In this document: positions 44,405-51,757 of the stretch, in pieces | How the letters are laid out: each line of letters opens with the position of its first letter | Numbering within the stretch: position 1 is the stretch's first letter | Source: an uncultured Verrucomicrobia subdivision 3 bacterium | Lineage (GTDB): Bacteria; Verrucomicrobiota; Verrucomicrobiae; Limisphaerales; UBA11358 | Length of the DNA stretch: 64,000 nucleotides | Assembly: GCA_903847285.1 (NCBI GenBank) | Contig: CAINDH010000128.1 | Span: 1-64,000, forward strand | Reading direction: 5' to 3' | Made by a program: the position numbers and the translations under genes | The notes under the pieces: generated by a model | What the model was told of the DNA's origin: nothing | Databases searched by the model: none | Seen by the model: the letters and a program-made list of their open reading frames with translations, nothing else

Positions 44405-46246
44405 ATGAAACGAATCCACGCAGCGCTCGTATTCGCAGCCACTCTGGCCGCGACGGGCATTCAACAGCTCCACGCGCAATCGCCCGCCTCGGTTGGCATC
44501 AACACCGCCATCGAAGTCGAATATCAAACCGAACTCGGCAAAGCCTATACGCTCCAAGGTTCCACCAATTTTGTGAATTGGACCGATCTCGGCGAATACC
44601 TGCCCGGCACTGGCCGCAATGTGAATCGCATTTACTCCACCAAAAACGGCGGCGAAGTAAAATTTAATTACTACCGCCTTGCCATCGTTCCCGGCCCGAC
44701 GAACGGTTTTGCGCCCTGGACGCTCGGTGGCATCAGCGTCGAGATGGATGACCAGCCCGGCGGTGACGTGACGAAGTTCGTTACAAACACCAACGGCCAG
44801 GATTTGTCCGGCGTGGACACGGATAATTTCAGCTACCTCTACAGTCGCCTCGGCGATAATGCGGCGAAGGCCGAATTGACTTACGCCTCGAACCGCACCG
44901 CGACCATCACGTTTGAATTCACCGGCCTCGGCGTCGGCACCTGGTCGAGCGATGAATTCCGCAACGGAAAATTGAAGCGCCACGATGCCGGCCCATTCCG
45001 CATCACGGGTGTGGCTCCCGTCGTCGGCAGCAACACGTTGGTGAATCCCAACGTCGTCGTTGCGCCGCCCGTCGCGCCGCCCGCACCGCCGACTACTCTT
45101 GCTGGTCTGAACTATTTCTTCCAATCCTCTGGCGTGCCGGATCGTTATGAATTTACCAGCGGGATTGCTGGCCGTGAAATTCAGGGCACACCGCAGGAAG
45201 GCACGCCAACGAACGCGTTCGGCTGTGTCTACACTGTCACGAGCGCGAGCACCGCCACGTTGCAGATCAACTTCGGCTACTACGGCGTCGGTGGCGATCG
45301 TTACGACTGCGACCTGACGTTCACGGATGGTTCCGCCGGACATTTCGTGCGCCGCACCTATCGTCGTGGCGTGTTGAAGCATACGGACAACGGCGCTTTC
45401 AGCCAGGACTCTTCACTTGGCGCTTCGGCTCCGACGGCTGGTGCTGGTAGCAGCACACCGCCGCCCGCCGTGACGAACATTCCACCGACATGGCCGCCAG
45501 TGGTCACTGCCACCGCCGCGCCGGCGCCGCTCGCGTCGCTGTCTGGAAAAACGTTCTACGTCTACACCTCGCCGTCGCCGGATCAATACCGTTTCGCCAG
45601 CACGTTCTACGGTTACGCCACGCCGAACGCAGTGCGTTCCGGTGAAGTTGAAACCGTTCCCGGCGGCAACGTCTACATGTATACCTATAGCAACACCACC
45701 CCGAACAACGCGTCACTCGTCATCACCTACGGCTACTACAACCTTGGTGGCGATCGCGAGGAATACGACCTGACTTACGTTGACGGTTCTACGTGCACGT
45801 TCAACCGCCGCCTCTATCGCCTCGGCACGCTTTACACGAATCAGGCAGGCATCTTCAGCACGAACCCGGTTTTGCCCTACGCCTACAATGCCGGCAGCGG
45901 CAACGGCGGTGGCATCACGCCGACCAATCCGCCCGCGAACACGAATCCGCCGCCGAGCAGCGCCAACGGCTACACGTTCCACATGAACACTGGCGAGAAC
46001 ATCAGTTGCACCAGCGCTACCGGCGGTGTGCAGGCGGACGCCACCGGCTCCTCCAACATGACCTATACCTATGGCTCAACCGGTAGCTACACCCGCACGT
46101 TTCATGTCCAGCTCAAGGCCGACAAATGGGATGACTACACACTGAACTTCAGCGACGGTAGCCACGGCTCGTTCACCCGTTTGCAATACCGCAAGGGCGT
46201 GTATTTCGACACCGACTCGAACACGTTCACCGTCACCAATCCGTGA
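44405..46246 (+). CDS. Exported protein with four ~100-residue repeats of an unrecognised beta domain
   Basis: From ATG 44405 the 613-residue protein has a signal peptide (MKRIHAALVFAATLAATGIQ...HAQ). Next comes, unusually at the N-terminus, a W-module (YTLQGSTNFVNWTDLGEYLP ... YYRLAIVP). Four repeats follow at about residues 106-200, 234-333, 378-484 and 522-610. The best-conserved core is GYYGVGGDRYDCDLTFTDGS, then FxRRxYRxGxLxxxDxGxFS. Pro/Thr-rich linkers separate them. I do not recognise the repeat family. The gene is sigma-54 promoted and is followed by a hairpin and a large outer-membrane-type protein gene. Confidence 0.82.
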   Translation: MKRIHAALVFAATLAATGIQQLHAQSPASVGINTAIEVEYQTELGKAYTLQGSTNFVNWTDLGEYLPGTGRNVNRIYSTKNGGEVKFNYYRLAIVPGPTNGFAPWTLGGISVEMDDQPGGDVTKFVTNTNGQDLSGVDTDNFSYLYSRLGDNAAKAELTYASNRTATITFEFTGLGVGTWSSDEFRNGKLKRHDAGPFRITGVAPVVGSNTLVNPNVVVAPPVAPPAPPTTLAGLNYFFQSSGVPDRYEFTSGIAGREIQGTPQEGTPTNAFGCVYTVTSASTATLQINFGYYGVGGDRYDCDLTFTDGSAGHFVRRTYRRGVLKHTDNGAFSQDSSLGASAPTAGAGSSTPPPAVTNIPPTWPPVVTATAAPAPLASLSGKTFYVYTSPSPDQYRFASTFYGYATPNAVRSGEVETVPGGNVYMYTYSNTTPNNASLVITYGYYNLGGDREEYDLTYVDGSTCTFNRRLYRLGTLYTNQAGIFSTNPVLPYAYNAGSGNGGGITPTNPPANTNPPPSSANGYTFHMNTGENISCTSATGGVQADATGSSNMTYTYGSTGSYTRTFHVQLKADKWDDYTLNFSDGSHGSFTRLQYRKGVYFDTDSNTFTVTNP

Positions 46247-46282
46247 AATGAATTCCGCGCGAAACATTTCGCCACAACCGCA

Positions 46283-46308
46283 GCCGGGCGCCCAGTTGGG
46301 CGCCCGGC
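46283..46308. other. Perfect GC-rich hairpin between exported-protein and barrel genes
   Basis: GCCGGGCGCCCA and TGGGCGCCCGGC are 12-bp inverted repeats separated by GT. It lies 37 bp after one stop codon and 33 bp before the ATG at 46341. No T-run follows. Its presence argues that the next gene starts at 46341 rather than 46248; it may attenuate readthrough. Confidence 0.6.
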
Positions 46309-46340
46309 CTCGGCAGTTGTGCGGCCCGGTTCCGCGCAGA

Positions 46341-49300
46341 ATGCAAACGACCGTTTCAGCTAAAAAAATTCTCGTTCTATTTGTCTCGCCAATTCTGCAA
46401 ACTCTCCGCGTGCGAATAATTCCAGCAATTTTGTTTCTCAGCTTGCTCGGAATCGCCATCGCCCGTGCCGAAGAAGGCAGCCGCCTCATCGAAGCTGCTG
46501 GCTCTATCGAATTTTTCTCCGCCAGCGGCACCAACTGGCTCGCTGCCACCAATGGCCTCGCGCTGCATGATGGCGATAAAGTCCGCACCCGCACCCACAG
46601 CCGAGCTGCCGTCCAGCTTTCTGATCGCAGCGTCGTTCGTCTCGATGAATTGACCACGCTCGAAATTTTGCCGCCGCGCAACGCCGAGAAGAAACGCTTC
46701 GGCCTGCCGCGCGGCTCGGTTTATTTCTTCAATCGCGAAAAACCTGCTGATGTGGAATTCGATACGCCGCTTGCCGCCGGGGCGATTCGAGGAACAGAAT
46801 TCTTGCTTGAAGCCAACGACGCCAGCGGCGTTCATCTGGCGCTGATCGATGGTTTGGTTTCGCTTAAGTCCGCTGCCGAGGAAGTGAACCTTCAGCGCGG
46901 TGAAGAAGTCCGTCTCGAATCCGGCAAGCCCGCGCAAAAATCTGCGCTCGTCAACGCCACTGCCAAAATCCAGTGGGCGCTTTACTATCCTGGCATCGTC
47001 GCGCCGGAAGAATTGACTCTCACCGCCAGCGAACAAACCACCCTCGCTGAAGTTCTGAAAAATTATCGCGCTGGCGATCTGCTCGTCGCGCTCGCCGCGT
47101 GGCCGGAATCGTTCAAACCGGAAACGGACAGCGCCAGAACTTTGCGCGCGCAGCTCGAACTCGCCGTCGGTCGTGTGAGCGAAGCCGAGGCGTTGCTGAA
47201 CAATGTGAACGCGACCCCCGCGTTGGCGTTGCGGGAATTGATCTCTGTGGTGCGCGGTGAAAAATCGGAGTCACCTGAAGCCGCCACATCAGCAAGTATT
47301 CAACTCGCTCGCAGCTACGCGCTTCAATCACAAGCCAATCTCCCCTCGGCTCGTGCAGCAGCCAAACGCGCGGCCGAACTCGCGCCGGAGTTTGGTTTCG
47401 CGCACGAGCGACTTGCGGAACTGGAATTTGCATTTGGCAATCGCAAGGCGGCGCTCGCGGAACTTAAGCTTGCCTACCAATTTTCGCCGCGACTGGCCTC
47501 CGCTTACGCCTTGCAAGGTTTCACGCTGCTGGAACAAGGCGAGCCGAAGATTGCGCTCACGTATTTTGATCAGGCTCGCGAGATAGATGCCGCGCTCGGC
47601 TCCGCTTGGCTTGGACGCGGTCTCTGTCTGTTGAAGCTCGGAAAATTTTCAGAAGCCCGCGCCGCATTTCAGGCCGCCGCTGCGCTGGAACCGCAGCGTA
47701 GTTTGTTCCGCAGTTACCTCGGCAAGGCCGCGAGTGAAATGGGCGATGCCAAGCTGGCGGAAAAAGAATTTCGCCTAGCCAAGGAACTCGATGGCAATGA
47801 TCCGACGCCTTGGCTCTACTCGGCGCTGCATCTCTGGCAGGAAAACAAACTGAACGCCGCCATCCGCGACCTCGAAACGTCCTACGACAAGAACGACAAT
47901 CGCGCCGCATTCCGTTCTCGTGAATTGCTGGACGACGACAAGTCCGTTCGTAGCGCGAATCTCGCGGTGATCTATGACGACGCTGGTTTGACCGAGGTTA
48001 GCCGTCACATCGCCGCGCGGGCGGTGACGGAGAACTACGCCAATTTCTCCGGCCATCTCTTTCTCGCGAACAGCTACCAAGCCGAACAGGATTTGAATCG
48101 CTTCGACCTTCGCCTCGAAACGGCGCGCCAGAGTGAATTACTCACAGCGAATTTGCTCGCGCCGCCGGGCGCTGGAAACCTTTCGCAGGTGTTGTCGCAG
48201 TCGGATCGGTTGAGATTCTTCGACCAGAAACCGCTTGGTGTGAGTTCGCTCACCGGTTACGGCAGTCGCGGTGATTGGAGCGAAGCGGCAACGGTGTTTG
48301 GTTCAACTCGCGGTTTCAGTTATGCGTTCGACACCGTTTATCAAAGTCTTAACGGCCAGCGCGCGAATAACGCTAGCGAGCAACGCGACTTTGCGCTGAC
48401 AATGAAACAACGCGTGACGGCGGATGACGATTTGTATTTCCAGATTGGTGATTTCCATTCCGAGGCGGGCGACGTGGCTCAACATTACGATCCAAATTCC
48501 GCCGCCAAAGATTTCAGGGTCCGCGAAAAACAGGAGCCGGACATATATCTGGGCTGGCATCACGCGTGGTCGCCGCGCAGCCACACGTTGTTCCTGTTCT
48601 CTCGTTTGCAGGACGATTTTATGCAGCACGACGGCAATTCGGACCTGCTGTATCTGCAAACGCCGTTTTTTGGCAGCGGTGTGCTGGCGGCGTCTAAAGG
48701 CTCGTTGCTGCCGCTACTCGGCGGCCCGCTGGCGACGGACTTGAATAGCCGCTTCACACTTTACTCGGCGGACGTTCAACAAATCTGGGAGACGGAAAAA
48801 TTTTCGCTAATTGCCGGCGGACGCTGGCAGTCGGGAACGGAAAACAACGATGCGCAATTGACCGAGGTGAACAACGGCTCGCCAAATACCGTCCTGACGC
48901 AAAACCAATCCGGCTACCTTGAACGCGGCGACATCTATGCCTATGGCTCGTGGCAGATGACGCACCAACTACGCGTCATCGGAGGCGTGGATTACAGCCA
49001 CATCCGGTTCCCAAAAAATTTGGATCTGCCGCCGCTGGCTGCGGGCGAGGCGGAAAAGAATTTGGTCGCACCGAAACTTGGATTGATTTTCCAGCCGTGG
49101 GAACGAGGCGTGATTCGTGCGGCGTGGACACGTTCGCTCGGCGGCCTTTACTTCGACAACAGCGTGCGCTTGGAGCCGACGCAGGTGGGCGGTTTCAATC
49201 AAGCTTATCGCAGTCTGCTGCCGGAAAGCGTGGCGGGTCTCGTGCCCGGTTCGGAATTTGAAACCATCAGCCTTGGCTTTGACCAGTCGCTTAAGGGTGG

Positions 49301-49883
49301 AACATTTTTTGGCGTCGAGACGGAGCAGCTCACATCTAAAGGCGAACGCACGGCTGGCAGCTTCAGTTCGTTTGGCGCCCCGCTCCTTGGTCCGGGAACC
49401 GTCAGCCAGACACGGCAACAGTTAGATTTCCGCGAGCGCAATCTCTCGCTCTACGCCGCGCAACTGCTGGGTGATTATTTCTCTGTGAGCACACGCTATC
49501 GCTTGAGCGAGGCCAAGCTGACCACAGAATTTCCTGGCATCCCGAACACTGCCGTCGGACTCGGCCAACTGGAGCAGCACGAACGCGGAGTGCTGCACGC
49601 AGTTTCATTCGCGCTGAATTTCAACCATCCGAGTGGCGTGTTTGCGCAGTGGGAGTCATCCTGGTATCACCAGAATAATTTTGGCTACACGCCAACTTTG
49701 TCTGGTGCAGATTTTTGGCAGCACAATCTGACGGTCGGTTGGCGGTTTGCGCGTCGGCATGCAGAAATCCGCGCGGGCATTTTAAATCTCACAGACGAGG
49801 ACTATCGATTGAACCCGTTGAACCTCTCGGCAGAATTGCCACGCGGGCGGACATTTGTGGCTAGTCTGCGGCTGAATTTTTAG
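46341..49883 (+). CDS. FecR domain-TPR-outer-membrane beta-barrel fusion protein
   Basis: ATG 46341 gives 1180 residues with an N-terminal membrane or signal segment (IIPAILFLSLLGIAIARA). Residues ~45-200 are FecR-like (GDKVRTRTHSRAAVQLSDRS, LDELTTLEILPP, GAIRGTEFLLE, GLVSLKS). Residues ~250-600 hold TPR repeats (SAWLGRGLCLLKLGKFSEAR, LFRSYLGKAASEMGDAKLAE). The last ~550 residues alternate as amphipathic beta strands like a TonB-dependent receptor barrel, including AGILNLTDEDYRLNP, and end with Phe (FVASLRLNF). No plug domain is visible. TPR-plus-barrel layouts export polysaccharides (PgaA, BcsC), so an export porin is one possibility. Confidence 0.85.
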   Translation: MQTTVSAKKILVLFVSPILQTLRVRIIPAILFLSLLGIAIARAEEGSRLIEAAGSIEFFSASGTNWLAATNGLALHDGDKVRTRTHSRAAVQLSDRSVVRLDELTTLEILPPRNAEKKRFGLPRGSVYFFNREKPADVEFDTPLAAGAIRGTEFLLEANDASGVHLALIDGLVSLKSAAEEVNLQRGEEVRLESGKPAQKSALVNATAKIQWALYYPGIVAPEELTLTASEQTTLAEVLKNYRAGDLLVALAAWPESFKPETDSARTLRAQLELAVGRVSEAEALLNNVNATPALALRELISVVRGEKSESPEAATSASIQLARSYALQSQANLPSARAAAKRAAELAPEFGFAHERLAELEFAFGNRKAALAELKLAYQFSPRLASAYALQGFTLLEQGEPKIALTYFDQAREIDAALGSAWLGRGLCLLKLGKFSEARAAFQAAAALEPQRSLFRSYLGKAASEMGDAKLAEKEFRLAKELDGNDPTPWLYSALHLWQENKLNAAIRDLETSYDKNDNRAAFRSRELLDDDKSVRSANLAVIYDDAGLTEVSRHIAARAVTENYANFSGHLFLANSYQAEQDLNRFDLRLETARQSELLTANLLAPPGAGNLSQVLSQSDRLRFFDQKPLGVSSLTGYGSRGDWSEAATVFGSTRGFSYAFDTVYQSLNGQRANNASEQRDFALTMKQRVTADDDLYFQIGDFHSEAGDVAQHYDPNSAAKDFRVREKQEPDIYLGWHHAWSPRSHTLFLFSRLQDDFMQHDGNSDLLYLQTPFFGSGVLAASKGSLLPLLGGPLATDLNSRFTLYSADVQQIWETEKFSLIAGGRWQSGTENNDAQLTEVNNGSPNTVLTQNQSGYLERGDIYAYGSWQMTHQLRVIGGVDYSHIRFPKNLDLPPLAAGEAEKNLVAPKLGLIFQPWERGVIRAAWTRSLGGLYFDNSVRLEPTQVGGFNQAYRSLLPESVAGLVPGSEFETISLGFDQSLKGGTFFGVETEQLTSKGERTAGSFSSFGAPLLGPGTVSQTRQQLDFRERNLSLYAAQLLGDYFSVSTRYRLSEAKLTTEFPGIPNTAVGLGQLEQHERGVLHAVSFALNFNHPSGVFAQWESSWYHQNNFGYTPTLSGADFWQHNLTVGWRFARRHAEIRAGILNLTDEDYRLNPLNLSAELPRGRTFVASLRLNF

Positions 49884-49893
49884 AAGCCTTCAC

Positions 49894-50313
49894 CTACGCT
49901 GGCGACAGGAAAGAAAATTGCGGTAAGTTGCGCAGCAGGGTGAAGACGAGCGCAAAAACCAGCAGCGGCCAAAGAAATTTTACCGGGACGAATTCCCCAT
50001 CCGTCCGTCCTCGACGATGATTTAATAGCCACCAACCGGTGCGCGCCGTCAGAAAAAAAATCCCGCCGATAAACAGTGCGTTGTCATGCAGCGCGGCAGA
50101 AAAATCCCCGTGTAGTAATGCGTAGAGCGCGCGGGTCATGCCACAACCGGGGCAGTTCAGGCCGGTGAGTTTGTGAAACTGGCAGACGGGATAAATACTG
50201 TGCGTGGCGGGGTTTAAAAAAAAGACGACGGCGGCGATGACCAGCGCGATGAGACCAAGGAGGCTGACGACCAGGAAATTTACGCGCGAAATTTTTGGCG
50301 GCGCGGAATCCAT
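49894..50313 (-). CDS. DUF2752 membrane protein
   Basis: The 139-residue protein has three membrane helices and the family hallmark TGLNCPGCGMTRALYALLHGDF, plus IYPVCQFH before it. DUF2752 proteins are of unknown function; the Cys motif suggests metal or redox chemistry. It is the last gene of an apparent three-gene operon headed by lpxA, 6 bp after the GYF_2/DUF4190 gene. Confidence 0.9.
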   Translation of the reverse strand: MDSAPPKISRVNFLVVSLLGLIALVIAAVVFFLNPATHSIYPVCQFHKLTGLNCPGCGMTRALYALLHGDFSAALHDNALFIGGIFFLTARTGWWLLNHRRGRTDGEFVPVKFLWPLLVFALVFTLLRNLPQFSFLSPA

Positions 50314-50319
50314 TTTCGT

Positions 50320-50823
50320 TTAGTTCGCGATTTGCCACGGAACATGCGTGGCGTCATTGAGGAAGCCGAGCAACGTCCAGCCCAGGCTCCAAAGCAGGTT
50401 GGTGGCGGCGAGCACAATGCCAGCGATGGCAAATCCACGGCCTTCCTGCGTATTGCCGACGGCATTTAGTTGCACGAGGCCGATGATGGAGAGCGCCAGC
50501 CCGACGATGCCGAACGGCACGCAGCAGCCACAAAAACTCCACGCGAGCAGGCTGCAAATAAATCCCCAGAGCGCGAGCGGATTGGTTTTGCTCGGATGGG
50601 CGGGCGCAGGCTTCAGCCCGGTGATGACGGGCGGTGGGCTGGAAAATTCAGCAGCGAACTCCGGGAGCAGGCCGAGAAAAGTCCAATCAGTAGCCCCGGT
50701 CACGAAGATGGGTGTGCGGCTGTCCACGCGGCCTTGTTTGCGCCAGCCGCGAATCTCTTCCGCGCTGATCGGGCCGTATTGTTTACCGTCGTTGCCGACG
50801 ATGGTGTAACGCGCGTTATTCAT
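50320..50823 (-). CDS. GYF_2 domain and DUF4190-type membrane protein
   Basis: Residues ~5-55 of this 167-residue protein form a GYF_2 domain (YTIVGNDGKQYGPISAEEIR, WRKQGRVDSRTPIFV). A Pro-rich linker leads to a DUF4190-like pair of helices (ALWGFICSLLAWSFCGCCVP, GIVGLALSIIGLVQL, then GRGFAIAGIVLA). Such proteins are common in Verrucomicrobia and unassigned. It sits between lpxA and the DUF2752 gene with 6-bp gaps on both sides. Confidence 0.9.
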   Translation of the reverse strand: MNNARYTIVGNDGKQYGPISAEEIRGWRKQGRVDSRTPIFVTGATDWTFLGLLPEFAAEFSSPPPVITGLKPAPAHPSKTNPLALWGFICSLLAWSFCGCCVPFGIVGLALSIIGLVQLNAVGNTQEGRGFAIAGIVLAATNLLWSLGWTLLGFLNDATHVPWQIAN

Positions 50824-50829
50824 TTTCTA

Positions 50830-51645
50830 TCACTCATTCTCGTCTTCGTGGCTGTGCTGGCCGATGTCCGAGCAAACGCTGCGTTTGGCATCGGCGATGA
50901 ATTTCAAAAAGATCTTCGATGCTGGCTTGGTAAATTTTTCCTGCGCCTCAAGGATGGCGGGGCGAATATTTTTGCCGCCGCGAAAAATAAATTTGTAGAG
51001 TTGTTTTAACTCGGTGCGTTCCTCCACAGCCAGCCCGGCGCGGCGCAGGCCAACGGAATTCAGGCCACAGAGGATATTCATCTCGTGCGCGACGGTGAAA
51101 GGCGGCAGGTCTTTGCTAATGACTGTTCCGCCCTGCATCAGGGACATCGTGCCCACGCGGCAGAACTGGTGGATGGCGCAATTGCCGGAGATGAACGCGC
51201 GGTCTTGCACCTCGACATGGCCGGCGAGCAACGCGCCGTTAGCCATGATGACATGACTGCCGATGACGCAGTTGTGCGCCACATGCGAGTTAGCCATCAG
51301 AAAATTATGTGAGCCGATGATGGTGTCCTCGCCCAGCTTGGTCGGACGATGCACGGTTACGCCTTCGCGAAAGACATTGTGTTCGCCGATGCGCGTGCGG
51401 GTAGGCGTATCCTTGTATTTTAAATCCTGCGGGGCATCGCCGATGACTGCGCCAGCGTGAAATTTGTTGCCTGCGCCGATTTTGGTGACGCCCGTGAGAT
51501 AAACGTGTGGGCCGACAATGCAGCCTTCGCCGAGCTCTACGTCGGCATCAATCACCGCGCATGGGCCGATGCGCACGCCCGCGCCGATTTTCGCTTTGGG
51601 ATCAACGATGGCCGCCGGATGGATGCTGGCTGTGGGATGAATCAT
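50830..51645 (-). CDS. lpxA: Acyl-ACP--UDP-N-acetylglucosamine O-acyltransferase
   Basis: LpxA adds the first 3-hydroxyacyl chain to UDP-GlcNAc in lipid A synthesis in the cytoplasm. The 271-residue protein begins MIHPTASIHPAAIVDPKAKI and runs through left-handed-beta-helix hexapeptide repeats (IGAGVRIGPCAVIDADVELG). The catalytic His lies in ANSHVAHNCVIGSHVIMANG, the ISGNCAIHQFCRVG segment is typical, and the family's C-terminal helices follow. Length fits. The last ~10 residues (SHEDENE end) are a charged extension. It shows that the organism has LPS. Confidence 0.96.
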   Translation of the reverse strand: MIHPTASIHPAAIVDPKAKIGAGVRIGPCAVIDADVELGEGCIVGPHVYLTGVTKIGAGNKFHAGAVIGDAPQDLKYKDTPTRTRIGEHNVFREGVTVHRPTKLGEDTIIGSHNFLMANSHVAHNCVIGSHVIMANGALLAGHVEVQDRAFISGNCAIHQFCRVGTMSLMQGGTVISKDLPPFTVAHEMNILCGLNSVGLRRAGLAVEERTELKQLYKFIFRGGKNIRPAILEAQEKFTKPASKIFLKFIADAKRSVCSDIGQHSHEDENE

Positions 51646-51713
51646 TTTGACGGCACAGCTTCACAAAGTTAAATCTCGGATTCAACTGATTTTAATGCTG
51701 GCGTGCGCTGTTC

Positions 51714-51752
51714 TTTTTCGTGTGTTTCGGTCGTTTCGCGGTTAAATTCACT
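51714..51752. repeat. Interspersed-repeat fragment before the U32 peptidase gene
   Basis: TTTCGTGTGTTTCGGTCGTTTC followed by GCGGTTAAA resembles the TTCGTGTGTTTCGTGGTTAAA class of degenerate repeats and ends 5 bp before the start codon. It is the only notable feature in the 112 bp between lpxA and the peptidase gene. Confidence 0.4.
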
Positions 51753-51757
51753 TTGCG

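Noticed and set aside
46248..46340. Upstream ATG at 46248 for the barrel gene
   Set aside because: It would translate a perfect hairpin and delay the signal segment by 31 residues.
32967..49883. A PEP-CTERM/exosortase system, suggested by sigma-54 control of exported proteins
   Set aside because: None of the exported proteins ends with a PEP motif, membrane helix and Arg cluster, and no exosortase gene is present.
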